From Citrobacter portucalensis (lineage in GTDB: Bacteria > Pseudomonadota > Gammaproteobacteria > Enterobacterales > Enterobacteriaceae): 36,634 bases of DNA. Below are positions 9,770 through 20,651 of this stretch, in pieces (position 1 is the stretch's first letter; each line of letters starts with the position of its first letter). The notes beneath the pieces were generated by a model that made no database searches, was not told the origin of the DNA, and saw only the letters and a list, made by a program, of their open reading frames with translations. A program made the position numbers and the translations under genes. The stretch lies in contig NZ_MVFY01000025.1 of assembly GCF_002042885.1 (NCBI RefSeq), positions 1-36,634 of the forward strand. Direction: 5' to 3'.

Positions 9770-10618
9770 ATGAACTGTTTAATTCGCATTCGTCAGCGTT
9801 ATCCGGATCTCGCGCAAAGCGATAAAAAACTTGCGGATTATCTTCTTGCTCAGCCGGATACTGCGCGTCATCTCAGTTCACAACAGCTGGCCTTTGAAGC
9901 GGGCGTCAGCCAGTCCAGCGTGGTGAAATTCGCGCAAAAGATGGGCTTTAAAGGATTCCCGGCACTCAAACTGGCGATTAGCGAAGCATTGGCCAGCAAT
10001 CCTAATCCCCATTCCATTCCGGTACATAATCAGATTCGCGGTGACGACCCGATGCGAATGGTAGGCGAGAAACTGATTAAAGAGAACGTGGCGGCGATGC
10101 ATGCAACGCTGGACGTCAACAGCGAAGAGAAACTGATGGAGAGCGTCACGATGCTGCGTTCAGCCCGCCGCATTATCGTGACCGGGATTGGCGCATCGGG
10201 TCTGGTGGCACAAAATTTTGCCTGGAAGCTGCTGAAGATTGGTTTTAACGCGGTGGTGGAACGCGATATGCACGCCCTACTGGCGACGGTGCAGGCGCTT
10301 TCGCCTAACGATCTACTGCTGGCCATTTCGTATACCGGAGAGCGTCGCGAACTCAACCTGGCTGCGGATGAAACGTTGCGCACCGGCGCGAAAATCCTCG
10401 CCATCACCGGATTTACACCGAACGCCCTGCAGCAACGGGCAAGTCATTGTCTGTACACCATTGCCGAAGAGCAGGCCACGCGCAGCGCAGCGATTTCCTC
10501 CACCCATGCGCAAATGATGCTCACTGATTTACTGTTTATGGCGCTGGTACAGCAGGATCTGGAGCATGCCCCGGAACGTATTCGCCACAGTGAGGCACTG
10601 GTAAAAAAACTGGTCTGA
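9770..10618 (+). CDS. yfhH: RpiR-family transcriptional regulator (MurR-like)
   Basis: A 282-residue RpiR-type regulator, the same length as E. coli YfhH and close to it throughout. Residues 1-80 form the helix-turn-helix domain (LAFEAGVSQSSVVKFAQKMGFKGFPALK). A SIS sugar-phosphate-binding domain follows from about residue 125, with IVTGIGASGLVA and ISYTGERREL. I chose the ATG at 9770, preceded by GGAG, over an in-frame upstream ATG at 9722 that has no support. In E. coli YfhH has no obvious target next to it; here it diverges from murQ-murP, so it probably senses MurNAc-6-P or a related sugar phosphate and controls them, as MurR does at the E. coli mur locus. Confidence 0.93.
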   Translation: MNCLIRIRQRYPDLAQSDKKLADYLLAQPDTARHLSSQQLAFEAGVSQSSVVKFAQKMGFKGFPALKLAISEALASNPNPHSIPVHNQIRGDDPMRMVGEKLIKENVAAMHATLDVNSEEKLMESVTMLRSARRIIVTGIGASGLVAQNFAWKLLKIGFNAVVERDMHALLATVQALSPNDLLLAISYTGERRELNLAADETLRTGAKILAITGFTPNALQQRASHCLYTIAEEQATRSAAISSTHAQMMLTDLLFMALVQQDLEHAPERIRHSEALVKKLV

Positions 10619-10632
10619 GCAAAGAATGCGCG

Positions 10633-10638
10633 TATAAT
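10633..10638 (+). promoter_or_regulatory. yfhL -10 element
   Basis: TATAAT lies 35 bases upstream of the yfhL start codon and 14 bases after the yfhH stop. I see no good -35 element at the matching distance. Confidence 0.5.
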
Positions 10639-10655
10639 GCCCGCCCGATTTGTGA

Positions 10656-10934
<279 letters not shown>

Positions 10935-10990
10935 CCGCGTCGCCATCTGGCGATGAAACCCCTACCCTGCCCCTGCAACAAACGCATAAC

Positions 10991-11032
10991 CCGTAGGCCG
11001 GATAAGACGCTACGCGTCGCCATCCGGCATCG
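10991..11032. repeat. Single REP element
   Basis: CCGTAGGCCGGATAAGACGC and CGTCGCCATCCGGCATCG form the two arms of a REP palindrome. It lies between the convergent yfhL and acpS genes, where no other terminator with a T-run is visible. Confidence 0.9.
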
Positions 11033-11040
11033 TCCTGAAT

Positions 11041-11421
11041 CTAACTTTCGATAATCACCGTGGCGCAGGCGTAGTGACGCTCATCGGCCAGCGTCACATG
11101 CATGTGCGCAACGCCGAGTTTTTCCGCCAGTTTTAACGCCTCTCCCCATAATCGCAAACGCGGCTTACCAAGTTCGTCGTTAAAGACTTCAAACTGATTA
11201 AATGCCAGCCCATTGCGAATACCCGTGCCAAAGGCTTTTGCTGCCGCCTCTTTGACTGCAAAACGCTTCGCCAGAAAACGCACCGGCTGCTGATGCGTTT
11301 CCCAGATTGCCCATTCGTTGTCGCTGAGCACACGTCTTGCCAGGCGGTCGCCGGAACGGGAGATCACCGCTTCGATGCGGGCAATCTCCACGATATCCGT
11401 ACCTAATCCCAGAATCGCCAT
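11041..11421 (-). CDS. acpS: Holo-[acyl-carrier-protein] synthase
   Basis: Transfers 4'-phosphopantetheine from CoA to the serine of apo-ACP, activating ACP for fatty acid synthesis. The 126-residue length is that of E. coli AcpS. The Mg2+ and CoA-binding motifs are present: [12 protein letters not shown] with Asp9, and [15 protein letters not shown] with Glu58. The start ATG shares its first base with the last base of the pdxJ stop codon (TAATG), so translation is probably coupled. It is the last gene of the lepA-to-acpS block. Confidence 0.98.
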   Translation of the reverse strand: MAILGLGTDIVEIARIEAVISRSGDRLARRVLSDNEWAIWETHQQPVRFLAKRFAVKEAAAKAFGTGIRNGLAFNQFEVFNDELGKPRLRLWGEALKLAEKLGVAHMHVTLADERHYACATVIIES

Positions 11422-12152
11422 TAGCCACGCGCTTCCAGCATCAGGCGCTTCATTTCGACTACGGCCTCTTTCAGGCCGCTCATCACCGCACGTCCAATAA
11501 TGGCATGGCCAATGTTCAGCTCGTGCATTTCCGGGATCCGCGCGATAGCTTTAACGTTGTGATACGTCAGACCGTGACCCGCATTCACCTTCAGGCCAAG
11601 ACTTGCAGCATAGGTTGCCGCTTTGGCGATACGCGCCAGTTCGCTGGCCTGTTCTGCGTCGGTTTTCGCATCGGCGTAACAGCCGGTGTGAATCTCAATA
11701 AACGGTGCGCCAACTTCCGCAGCGGCCTTAATCTGTTCTTCATCGGCATCGATAAACAGCGAAACCAGAATGCCTGCGTCCGCCAGCCGTTTGCAGGCAT
11801 CGCGCATCTTGTCACGCTGACCGGCGACGTCCAGCCCACCTTCAGTGGTAACTTCCTGACGTTTTTCCGGCACCAGGCAGCAAAAATGCGGCTTAGTCTC
11901 AACGGCAATCGACAGCATCTCTTCGGTGACTGCCATTTCCAGATTCATGCGCGTATCCAGCGTCTGGCGCAAAATACGTACGTCACGGTCGGTGATATGA
12001 CGACGGTCTTCACGCAGGTGTACGGTAATACCGTCCGCGCCCGCCTGTTCAACGATAAACGCTGCCTGAACCGGGTCCGGATATGCGGTACCGCGTGCAT
12101 TACGTAAAGTGGCAATGTGGTCAATGTTGACGCCTAACAGTAATTCGGCCAT
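11421..12152 (-). CDS. pdxJ: Pyridoxine 5'-phosphate synthase
   Basis: Condenses 3-amino-1-deoxyacetone phosphate with 1-deoxyxylulose 5-phosphate to pyridoxine 5'-phosphate in the DXP-dependent vitamin B6 pathway. It is a 243-residue TIM barrel with the N-terminal [16 protein letters not shown] motif, His45 and Glu72 at the E. coli catalytic positions, and the phosphate-binding loop around [10 protein letters not shown] near the C-terminus. A GAGGA Shine-Dalgarno precedes the ATG. It starts 15 bases after recO and overlaps acpS by one base. Confidence 0.98.
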   Translation of the reverse strand: MAELLLGVNIDHIATLRNARGTAYPDPVQAAFIVEQAGADGITVHLREDRRHITDRDVRILRQTLDTRMNLEMAVTEEMLSIAVETKPHFCCLVPEKRQEVTTEGGLDVAGQRDKMRDACKRLADAGILVSLFIDADEEQIKAAAEVGAPFIEIHTGCYADAKTDAEQASELARIAKAATYAASLGLKVNAGHGLTYHNVKAIARIPEMHELNIGHAIIGRAVMSGLKEAVVEMKRLMLEARG

Positions 12153-12167
12153 GACAATCCTCGTTTT

Positions 12168-12878
12168 TTATTTTCGCTTCGGCATAAACTGCCGGAATAA
12201 TTCGCGGCTCTTTAAGGGCTTACCACCAAGATACGGCTTTAACGCCATGCGGGTAAAGCGTTTCGCGGCGCGAAGCGTATCAGCATCCGGAAATTCCCGC
12301 GATTCGAGTGCTTTCAGATGGCGTCCGGTAAAGGTGGCGTTATCAATCACTACGCTTGCGATAAACCCTTTTTCTTCCCTGTAGCGATAGGTCATGGTGT
12401 CGTCTACCGGCTCGCCGCTGCCCGCACAGTGGGCAAAATCGACGCCATACCCCAGATGACCAAGTAAGGCTAGCTCAAAGCGACGCAACGCAGGTTCTGG
12501 CGAACCCGTCGCGCCAGCCAGCGCCTGAATGCAGTTCAGGTAATCGAAAAAGAGTGCAGAAAAACGGGTTTCGTATTCGAGTACGCGCGATATAAGCTCG
12601 TTAATATACAAGCCGCTGTACAGCGTGATTCCGCTAAGGGGGAGTGCCAGAGAAACGGCTTCGGCGCTGCGCAAGGTTTTGACCTCGCCACGTCCACCAA
12701 AGCGAAGCAACAACGGGGTAAAAGGCTGGAGTGCGCCTTTAAGATTGGAGCGTTTGGAACGTGCGCCTTTAGCCACAAGGCGCACGCGACCCGACTCTTC
12801 CGTGAAGACGTCCAGCACGAGACTGGTTTCGCTCCAGGGGCGACTATGCAGGACAAAAGCGCGTTGCCATCCTTCCAT
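12168..12878 (-). CDS. recO: DNA repair protein RecO
   Basis: Annealing and mediator protein of the RecFOR pathway; with RecR it loads RecA onto SSB-coated gaps. The 236-residue product begins [19 protein letters not shown], with an N-terminal OB-fold (residues 1-80) and a helical C-terminal part. The C-terminus ends at FMPKRK, about six residues short of the E. coli protein (242, ending past FMPKRT). The core fold should be unaffected. It lies 27 bases after era and 15 bases before pdxJ. Confidence 0.97.
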   Translation of the reverse strand: MEGWQRAFVLHSRPWSETSLVLDVFTEESGRVRLVAKGARSKRSNLKGALQPFTPLLLRFGGRGEVKTLRSAEAVSLALPLSGITLYSGLYINELISRVLEYETRFSALFFDYLNCIQALAGATGSPEPALRRFELALLGHLGYGVDFAHCAGSGEPVDDTMTYRYREEKGFIASVVIDNATFTGRHLKALESREFPDADTLRAAKRFTRMALKPYLGGKPLKSRELFRQFMPKRK

Positions 12879-12905
12879 ATACTCGCCGTGTTTCAGAGGA
12901 TGTGT

Positions 12906-14518
<1,613 letters not shown>

Positions 14519-14521
14519 TCA

Positions 14522-14612
14522 GCACACGAAACAGACCTGATATACGCATTTCGCTGAGCCATCCGGCTTCGCCTGCATGCTTTTGTATACAAACCAACGC
14601 TGTTTCGTGTGC
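14522..14612 (-). promoter_or_regulatory. Long hairpin in the rnc leader (probable RNase III self-cleavage site)
   Basis: GCACACGAAACAG at 14522-14534 and CTGTTTCGTGTGC at 14600-14612 are perfect 13-bp inverted repeats enclosing 65 bases that contain further short complements (TATAC at 14541-14545 with GTATA at 14585-14589). It ends about 34 bases upstream of the rnc start. E. coli rnc mRNA has an RNase III-cleaved 5' hairpin that limits its own expression. Confidence 0.75.
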
Positions 14613-14757
14613 CGTGGCAACCTGTCGGTGCCAACCTAAAACTTCGGGGGAATATTCTATACACAACGACAAGGGATGTCGTTAGTCTGCGGGAATTTAT
14701 CCGAGAAATAATTCACGCTGCCGCCGTAATGACGACAACGTGAACGATTATCGGTGA

Positions 14758-15732
14758 TTAGTGAATGCCACCAATACGGCTTAAACGCACACCGGTCGGC
14801 CATTCACCTTCTTGCTTATCGAAACTCATCCAGATAGCGGTCGCTTTACCAACCAGATTCGCTTCCGGTACAAATCCCCAGTAACGGCTGTCCGCGCTGT
14901 TATCACGGTTATCACCCATCATGAAGTAGTGTCCCGGCGGAACGATCCAGGTTGCCAACGGCTGACCAGGTTGACGGTAATACATCCCCACCTGATCCTG
15001 CGCAATCGGCACGGTCAGAATGCGGTGCGTAACCTCACCCAGCGTTTCTTTACGCTCAGAAAGGCGAATACCGTTCTCTTTCGTTTCGTTCAGCGGAACT
15101 TCAAAGAAGCCGCTGGTCGCTTCACCGCCGTTACGACGAGCAAAGGTCTGTACAAAATCACTTGGCTGAACATCAGAGTACGTTACCGGCAGCGCGTTTT
15201 CACACGCCTGACCGGAACGGCATCCTGGCTGAATAGTCACCTCTTTCGCCACTGGATCGTACGTTACTTTGTCTCCCGGTAAACCGACAGCACGTTTAAT
15301 GTAGTCCAGACGCGGATCTTCCGGGTATTTAAACACCACGATATCACCGCGTTTCGGATGACCGGTTTCGATCAACGTTTTCTGGTAAATCGGATCTTTA
15401 ATCCCGTAGGCGAATTTCTCCACCAGGATAAAGTCACCGATAAGCAGCGTCGGCATCATCGAACCTGACGGGATCTGGAATGGTTCATAGATAAATGAAC
15501 GCACCACCAGCACAATCGCCAGTACCGGGAAAACGGACGCCCCGGTTTCCAGCCAGCCTGGCTTAGGTGCCACTTTTTTCAGCGTAGCTTTATCCAGTGA
15601 ATCACCTGCAGCAGCTTGCGCTGCTGCCTGACGCTCCCGGCGCTTTGGCGCGAAGATGAATTTATCTACGCACCATAAAATGCCCGTCACCAGTGTGGCA
15701 ATCACCAGAATCAGGGCAAACATGTTCGCCAT
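14758..15732 (-). CDS. lepB: Signal peptidase I
   Basis: Inner-membrane serine protease that removes signal peptides from exported preproteins. The 324-residue length matches E. coli LepB. Two N-terminal membrane segments (about 4-22 and 62-77) flank a cytoplasmic loop. The periplasmic catalytic domain has the nucleophile Ser91 in PSGSMMPTL and the general base Lys146 in YIKRAVGLPGD (numbers include Met1), plus the GDNRDNSADSRYWG box. It has an AAGGAG Shine-Dalgarno and starts 15 bases after lepA. A 269-bp gap with the rnc leader follows. Confidence 0.98.
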   Translation of the reverse strand: MANMFALILVIATLVTGILWCVDKFIFAPKRRERQAAAQAAAGDSLDKATLKKVAPKPGWLETGASVFPVLAIVLVVRSFIYEPFQIPSGSMMPTLLIGDFILVEKFAYGIKDPIYQKTLIETGHPKRGDIVVFKYPEDPRLDYIKRAVGLPGDKVTYDPVAKEVTIQPGCRSGQACENALPVTYSDVQPSDFVQTFARRNGGEATSGFFEVPLNETKENGIRLSERKETLGEVTHRILTVPIAQDQVGMYYRQPGQPLATWIVPPGHYFMMGDNRDNSADSRYWGFVPEANLVGKATAIWMSFDKQEGEWPTGVRLSRIGGIH

Positions 15733-15747
15733 GCCAACTCCTTAAGA

Positions 15748-17547
15748 TTATTTGCTGTCTTTACCGACATGCAGAATGGCGAGGAACGCTTCCTGCGGCA
15801 GTTCGACGTTACCGATCTGCTTCATGCGCTTTTTACCCTCTTTCTGTTTTTGCAGCAGCTTTTTCTTACGGCTGATATCGCCACCGTAGCATTTCGCCAG
15901 AACGTTTTTACGCAGCTGCTTAACCGTTGAACGCGCGATGATGTGCGTACCAATGGCCGCCTGGATCGCGATATCAAACTGCTGGCGAGGGATCAGATCT
16001 TTCATCTTCTCAACCAGTTCACGGCCACGGCTCTGGGAGTTGTCGCGGTGGGTAATCAGCGCCAGCGCATCGACACGTTCGTTGTTGATAAGGACATCAA
16101 CACGCACCATGTCAGACGCCTGGAAGCGTTTGAAGTTATAGTCCAGCGACGCGTAGCCGCGAGAGGTCGACTTCAGACGGTCGAAGAAATCGAGTACGAC
16201 TTCCGCCATTGGAATCTCATACGTCAGCGCCACCTGGTTACCGTGGTAAACCATGTTGGTCTGGACGCCACGCTTCTCGATACACAGGGTGATGACGTTG
16301 CCAAGGTAAGCCTGCGGCAGCAGCATGTGACACTCAGCGATCGGCTCACGCAGTTCGTAGATGTTGTTCAGCGGCGGCAGCTTGGACGGGCTATCGACGT
16401 AGATAGTCTCCTTCGCCGTGGTTTCGACTTCGTAGACTACGGTCGGCGCGGTGGTGATCAGATCCAGATCGTATTCACGCTCCAGACGTTCCTGAATGAT
16501 CTCCATGTGCAGCAGACCAAGGAAGCCACAACGGAAGCCGAAGCCCAGCGCGGTAGAGCTTTCCGGTTCGTAGAACAGGGAGGCGTCGTTCAGGCTCAGC
16601 TTGCCAAGCGCGTCACGGAAGTTTTCGTAGTCGTCAGAGCTCACCGGGAACAGACCGGCGTAAACCTGCGGCTTCACTTTTTTAAAGCCAGGCAGCGGTT
16701 TGTCTGCCGGGTTACGCGCCTGTGTCAGGGTATCACCAACCGGTGCGCCGAGGATGTCTTTAATCGCACAAACCAACCAACCTACCTCGCCGCATTTCAG
16801 CTCGGTACGGTCAACCTGTTTTGGCGTGAAGATGCCCAGACGGTCAGCGTTATAGACCTGACCGGTGCTCATTACTTTAATTTTGTCGCCTTTACGCATG
16901 GTGCCGTTTTTAATACGCACCAGTGACACCACGCCAAGGTAGTTATCGAACCAGGAGTCGATGATCAGCGCCTGCAATGGGCCTTCCGGATCGCCTTCCG
17001 GCGGCGGAATGTCGCGTACCAGACGTTCAAGAACGTCAGTGACGCCAACGCCGGTTTTCGCCGAGCAGCGAACGGCATCTGTCGCATCGATACCGACGAT
17101 ATCTTCGATCTCTTCCGCTACGCGTTCAGGATCGGCGGCTGGCAGGTCAATTTTATTCAGTACCGGTACTACCTCCAGATCCATTTCCATGGCGGTATAG
17201 CAGTTAGCCAGGGTCTGCGCTTCTACGCCCTGTCCGGCATCAACCACCAGCAATGCGCCTTCACAGGCAGCAAGCGAGCGGGAAACTTCATACGAGAAGT
17301 CAACGTGGCCCGGGGTGTCGATAAAGTTAAGCTGATAGGTTTCACCATCAGATGCTTTGAAATCGAGCGTCACGCTCTGCGCTTTGATAGTAATACCGCG
17401 CTCACGCTCAAGATCCATCGAGTCGAGAACCTGCGCTTCCATTTCACGGTCAGACAGGCCACCGCAGATCTGGATAATACGGTCAGACAGCGTCGATTTA
17501 CCGTGGTCGATGTGAGCTATGATTGAAAAGTTACGTATGTTCTTCAT
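15748..17547 (-). CDS. lepA: Elongation factor 4 (LepA GTPase)
   Basis: Ribosome-associated translational GTPase, implicated in elongation, back-translocation and 30S biogenesis. It has 599 residues, as in E. coli. The G domain carries AHIDHGKST (P-loop, residues 11-19), DTPGHVDF and NKIDLP. EF-G-like domains follow, and the LepA-specific C-terminal domain ends with [24 protein letters not shown] written as two overlapping conserved motifs. First gene of the lepA-lepB-rnc-era-recO-pdxJ-acpS block. Confidence 0.98.
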   Translation of the reverse strand: MKNIRNFSIIAHIDHGKSTLSDRIIQICGGLSDREMEAQVLDSMDLERERGITIKAQSVTLDFKASDGETYQLNFIDTPGHVDFSYEVSRSLAACEGALLVVDAGQGVEAQTLANCYTAMEMDLEVVPVLNKIDLPAADPERVAEEIEDIVGIDATDAVRCSAKTGVGVTDVLERLVRDIPPPEGDPEGPLQALIIDSWFDNYLGVVSLVRIKNGTMRKGDKIKVMSTGQVYNADRLGIFTPKQVDRTELKCGEVGWLVCAIKDILGAPVGDTLTQARNPADKPLPGFKKVKPQVYAGLFPVSSDDYENFRDALGKLSLNDASLFYEPESSTALGFGFRCGFLGLLHMEIIQERLEREYDLDLITTAPTVVYEVETTAKETIYVDSPSKLPPLNNIYELREPIAECHMLLPQAYLGNVITLCIEKRGVQTNMVYHGNQVALTYEIPMAEVVLDFFDRLKSTSRGYASLDYNFKRFQASDMVRVDVLINNERVDALALITHRDNSQSRGRELVEKMKDLIPRQQFDIAIQAAIGTHIIARSTVKQLRKNVLAKCYGGDISRKKKLLQKQKEGKKRMKQIGNVELPQEAFLAILHVGKDSK

Positions 17548-17726
17548 ATAGTGTAATTATTGTGCCTTACGCCCGCCGGAGCAGGCTCTGAGAAGTCGCT
17601 GATCTGAGCTTAACGTCTGTTTAAGTGAAACGCCGCATTCTACACTACAACGCTGAGGCGAGGAAACGTTCATAGAGCAAGGATAGCGGGAACTGGAAAC
17701 AACCTTGCAAAGTCGGTGAAACTTTT

Positions 17727-17811
17727 GCCGGATGGCGGCATAAACGCCTTATCCGGCCTACGCCTGCATCTGAGCACGCTGTAGACCTGATAAGCGCAAC
17801 GCCATCAGGCA
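17727..17811. repeat. REP pair (BIME) between rseC and lepA
   Basis: GCCGGATGGCGGCATAAACG followed by CCTTATCCGGCCTAC (17727-17760) faces a second unit GTAGACCTGATAAGCG with CATCAGGC (17781-17810). It starts seven bases after the rseC stop. The rest of the 270-bp gap (17548-17726) shows nothing I can name beyond presumed lepA promoter sequence. Confidence 0.9.
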
Positions 17812-17817
17812 AAGATA

Positions 17818-18282
17818 TCACTGCTGGGTTTCGACGCGAATAAGATCGGGTGGGAGAGCAACGTTCAGAATGACCGGCTGCCAGGCTTCGCGCTCAGCAA
17901 GCTTACGAGAGTATCCACGAGCAATCAGGAATCCGCCCACGCCCCCCAGCACTGCGCCGCTTAATGCCGCAAGATCGGAACCAAACAGCACCTGGAACAG
18001 CGCCGCGAAAAGAAACAGTCCCGCCAACGGAGACATGTAGACCAGCATCGCCGATCCCAACAGGCTACCTTCGGCAATGCCCAGTTCAACTTTTTGACCA
18101 GGGGTCAAGGGTTCGTCGCAGGGCACCACGATAGTGTGTGTGGTCTGTGGTCCCAGTTTGTTCAGCACGCGGCTCCCGCATCCGGCCCGGGAAGCACAGC
18201 TGCTACATGATGCTTTAACATCGCAGCTGACCGTCGCCAGACCATTATGCCAGGAGACGACCGTCGCCCATTCTTTAATCAT
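17818..18282 (-). CDS. rseC: SoxR-reducing/sigmaE regulatory protein RseC
   Basis: Inner-membrane protein encoded last in the rpoE operon; linked in other enterobacteria to positive modulation of sigmaE and to SoxR reduction with the Rsx complex. It has 154 residues against 159 in E. coli. The N-terminal third has a cysteine cluster (CDVKASCSSCASRAGCGSRV), followed by two membrane segments (about 75-95 and 100-120) and a basic C-terminal tail. Its ATG overlaps the rseB stop by four bases. A REP pair follows directly. Confidence 0.95.
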   Translation of the reverse strand: MIKEWATVVSWHNGLATVSCDVKASCSSCASRAGCGSRVLNKLGPQTTHTIVVPCDEPLTPGQKVELGIAEGSLLGSAMLVYMSPLAGLFLFAALFQVLFGSDLAALSGAVLGGVGGFLIARGYSRKLAEREAWQPVILNVALPPDLIRVETQQ

Positions 18283-19235
18283 TGTGCTGCCCTGAACTTG
18301 ATATTGTCCGCGATACGCTTCGCCGTTTGTGGTGGAAGCTCGCCCACAATCGTAATTTCCGCGTTATCACGCACGCTGGTGCTGACCGTTCTGCGGCCAG
18401 TACGCAGCAGTTGATCGGCGCTGTTCTGCGTCGCACGGTTTACGTTCACGGAGAAACTAAACAGGCCATCAGAATAAAGGCGTGATTCAATCGGCATGTT
18501 ATCCATCGTCGGCAGCGGACGTCGACTGCTTGAGACCTCACTGAAACCTTGTGGCAACCACGACGGACTCCAGTTGAAGTTGGTTTTCTCGCCTGCAGGA
18601 ACCGACAGCAACGGTGGTAAATTCGCTTTTGCTAACGTCTGCATGCTGTCGCTAACACCGTTATTCACGGTAAAGGAGATCACACGGAACTGTTCCAGCG
18701 TTTCGCCATCACGATCGAGGAGATCGACACGCATTGGCAGTTTGGTCTCCGTGTCCATCCAAACGATATAGCTGTAACGGGTGCCGTCACGCGCCACAAC
18801 GCGGATCACTTCACAGAGCCGATCGGCAATACGGGTGCGGCCTACTGAGATAAAATCATAGTAGGGAGCAAGGCGTTTGAAATCGGTGTAAATCAGGGAT
18901 GGCAGAGAGTCAACGATATAATCGCCGTTCAGCGTGAACGGTTCGAGACCAGGCTCAAAATAGCTAATTTCGTTGCCGCGTTGCACCACTTCCCGGCGCG
19001 GTCCATCCATTTGTAATAGTTGCGCGAGTGGACGGTTATCCTGGCGGGCATGACGATAACGTAGGGATTCAACACCCTGCTTATTGATGCTGACAAATGA
19101 CAGCTCATAGGTTAGCGACTGGCTGGCCAGATTCATCTGCTGCAACAACGCCCCGGACGCAGGATTGGCCGAGGCGTTTACAGAGAAGAACAGGCTACCA
19201 GCCACAAGTGACATGGCAAACCAAAGTTGCTTCAT
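18279..19235 (-). CDS. rseB: Periplasmic anti-sigmaE modulator RseB
   Basis: Periplasmic protein that binds RseA and shields it from DegS; lipopolysaccharide intermediates release it. The 318 residues start with a clear signal peptide (MKQLWFAMSLVAGSLFFSVNASA, cleavage near residue 23), followed by the large lipoprotein-carrier-like domain and a smaller C-terminal domain. The start ATG shares a base with the rseA stop (TAATG), and the gene overlaps rseC by four bases, so the three anti-sigma genes are tightly coupled. Confidence 0.97.
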   Translation of the reverse strand: MKQLWFAMSLVAGSLFFSVNASANPASGALLQQMNLASQSLTYELSFVSINKQGVESLRYRHARQDNRPLAQLLQMDGPRREVVQRGNEISYFEPGLEPFTLNGDYIVDSLPSLIYTDFKRLAPYYDFISVGRTRIADRLCEVIRVVARDGTRYSYIVWMDTETKLPMRVDLLDRDGETLEQFRVISFTVNNGVSDSMQTLAKANLPPLLSVPAGEKTNFNWSPSWLPQGFSEVSSSRRPLPTMDNMPIESRLYSDGLFSFSVNVNRATQNSADQLLRTGRRTVSTSVRDNAEITIVGELPPQTAKRIADNIKFRAAQ

Positions 19236-19885
19236 TACTGCGATTGCGTTCCTAAAGTTTGAATTCCTGGCACCTGCACAGCGGCTTGCTGTGTTTGGGC
19301 CTGCTCAAACTGAAGCTGTTCAGAGTGCAGTCGACGTTGCAATTCGTAATCCTGCAACATGGCATTAATACGACGACGCTGCTCCTGTACCTGCTGTTGT
19401 TGACCGCCGCTGGCCGTCGCGTCAGAAGGTACACCCAAGCTAACCGGACTGGCTTTACCCATCATCGGTAATGTATTAAATACCGGTGTTTCGGGCTGCT
19501 GGGACGTTTCAGATTGCCCATTATAGTGCTGGACGCCAACGATAACTGCAAGTGATACGCACGCGGCCACACCCATTTGGGTAAGCTGCGCGGCCCACGG
19601 ACGCATTTTCTTCCAGAATGGCATTTTCTGCCACTGGTGCGGTGCTGGCTGGGCCTCAGGAATCAATGGCGCCGTCTGGCGTACTGGCTCATCCTGGATG
19701 GCGGCCATTACGCGGGCGGAAATATCGAAATGGAGAACGTCGGCGGTATCACCTCGCATGGAATCGCGAATCAGGTGATAACTCTCCCAGGTTTTTTGCA
19801 TTTCCGGGTCGTGAGTTAGCTCTTTGAGTAACTCAGTATCCAGCGTTTCGCCATCCATTAAAGCGGAAAGTTTCTCTTTCTGCAT
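19235..19885 (-). CDS. rseA: Anti-sigmaE factor RseA
   Basis: Single-pass inner-membrane anti-sigma factor that holds sigmaE until it is cut by DegS and then RseP. I chose the ATG at 19885 (MQKEKLSALMDGETLD), giving 216 residues as in E. coli; the open frame upstream (to 19951) runs into rpoE. Residues 1-66 form the sigma-binding domain, about 101-118 the membrane segment (MGVAACVSLAVIVGV), and the rest is periplasmic. Val148-Ser149 in MGKASPVSLGV preserves the DegS cleavage site at the E. coli position. A glutamine-rich stretch in the C-terminal part (QQQQVQEQ) is as in E. coli. Confidence 0.97.
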   Translation of the reverse strand: MQKEKLSALMDGETLDTELLKELTHDPEMQKTWESYHLIRDSMRGDTADVLHFDISARVMAAIQDEPVRQTAPLIPEAQPAPHQWQKMPFWKKMRPWAAQLTQMGVAACVSLAVIVGVQHYNGQSETSQQPETPVFNTLPMMGKASPVSLGVPSDATASGGQQQQVQEQRRRINAMLQDYELQRRLHSEQLQFEQAQTQQAAVQVPGIQTLGTQSQ

Positions 19886-19916
19886 GCCTAATACCTTTTC
19901 CAGTATCCCGCTATCG

Positions 19917-20492
19917 TCAACGCCTGATAAGCGGTTGAACTTTATTATCAATAGCTTCCCTCGCTCGGAAGATACGTGAACGCACCGTACCTACCGGACA
20001 ATCCATGATAGCGGCTATCTCTTCATAGCTCAGGCCATCCAGCTCCCGCAAGGTTATTGCCATGCGTAAATCTTCCGGGAGGGACTCAATAGTTCGGAAA
20101 ACTATCTGTCTCAGTTCTTCTGACAACATTAAGTTCTCAGGGTTCGAAATTTCTTTCAGTGCTCCGCCACTTTCGTAATTTTCTGCTTCAATCGCATCAA
20201 TATCACTGGAAGGTGGACGACGCCCCTGAGCGACCAGGTAATTCTTCGCTGTATTGACTGCAATACGATACAGCCAGGTATAAAAAGCGCTATCTCCCCG
20301 GAACGAGTCCAGCGCACGATAGGCTTTGATAAATGCTTCTTGTACTACATCGGGTACATCACCCGACGGTACATAGCGAGAAACCAGACTCGCCACCTTA
20401 TGCTGATAGCGCACTACCAGTAGGTTGAAGGCTTTCTGATCTCCCTTCTGGACCCGTTCTACCAGGACCTGGTCCGTTAACTGCTCGCTCAT
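19917..20492 (-). CDS. rpoE: RNA polymerase sigmaE factor
   Basis: Extracytoplasmic-stress (group 4) sigma factor that directs transcription of envelope-repair genes and of its own operon. I chose the ATG at 20492 (MSEQLTDQVLVERVQKGD), giving 191 residues, identical in length to E. coli. Region 2 lies in the first 90 residues (PDVVQEAFIKAYRALDSFRG, FYTWLYRIAVNTAKNYL) and region 4 in the last 60 (DGLSYEEIAAIMDCPVGTVRSRIFRARE). The longer open frame to 20570 lies in the 5' leader. First gene of rpoE-rseA-rseB-rseC. Confidence 0.98.
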   Translation of the reverse strand: MSEQLTDQVLVERVQKGDQKAFNLLVVRYQHKVASLVSRYVPSGDVPDVVQEAFIKAYRALDSFRGDSAFYTWLYRIAVNTAKNYLVAQGRRPPSSDIDAIEAENYESGGALKEISNPENLMLSEELRQIVFRTIESLPEDLRMAITLRELDGLSYEEIAAIMDCPVGTVRSRIFRAREAIDNKVQPLIRR

Positions 20493-20611
20493 CCGAGGTA
20501 AAGTCTCCCCAAACCAAATTTCCACGCGCTTTCGAAACGCCACTCCATCAGCTTCACTATGAGCAAGCAAATGCTTAGAGTGCTCAAGTTTCGTAAAGTT
20601 CCGTTACGCAT
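20489..20611 (-). CDS. rseD: rpoE leader peptide, RseD-like (start uncertain)
   Basis: An open frame ends in TGA overlapping the rpoE start (ATGA), with a C-terminal part KLMEWRFESAWKFGLGRLYLG. E. coli has a leader peptide, RseD, ending at the rpoE start and translationally coupled to it under CsrA control; position and coupling agree. The ATG at 20611 gives 40 residues, but it has no good Shine-Dalgarno. Upstream in-frame ATGs at 20653 and 20677 exist, the first lying within a TATAAT element. Only transcripts from upstream promoters could carry it, because the sigmaE promoter starts inside the frame. Confidence 0.5.
   Translation of the reverse strand: MRNGTLRNLSTLSICLLIVKLMEWRFESAWKFGLGRLYLG
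20575..20602 (-). promoter_or_regulatory. sigmaE-dependent autoregulatory promoter of rpoE
   Basis: On the minus strand GGAACTT (20602-20596) and TCTAA (20579-20575) are 16 bases apart, matching the sigmaE consensus. Transcription should start near 20569, about 77 bases before the rpoE ATG. Self-activation of rpoE is established in E. coli. Confidence 0.88.
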
Positions 20612-20651
20612 TGTTTTTTGTTTGTCATGTTGTAGACAGGTCTTATCTCTC

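Noticed and set aside
14668-14684. Hairpin ACGACA/TGTCGT as lepB terminator
   Set aside because: Only 6 bp with no T-run on the minus strand; rnc is likely to receive readthrough from lepB.
15943-16926. 327-codon open frame opposite lepA
   Set aside because: Antisense shadow of lepA with no domain or start signal.
19886-19951. N-terminal extension of rseA into rpoE
   Set aside because: It overlaps rpoE codons and the 216-residue form is the family form.
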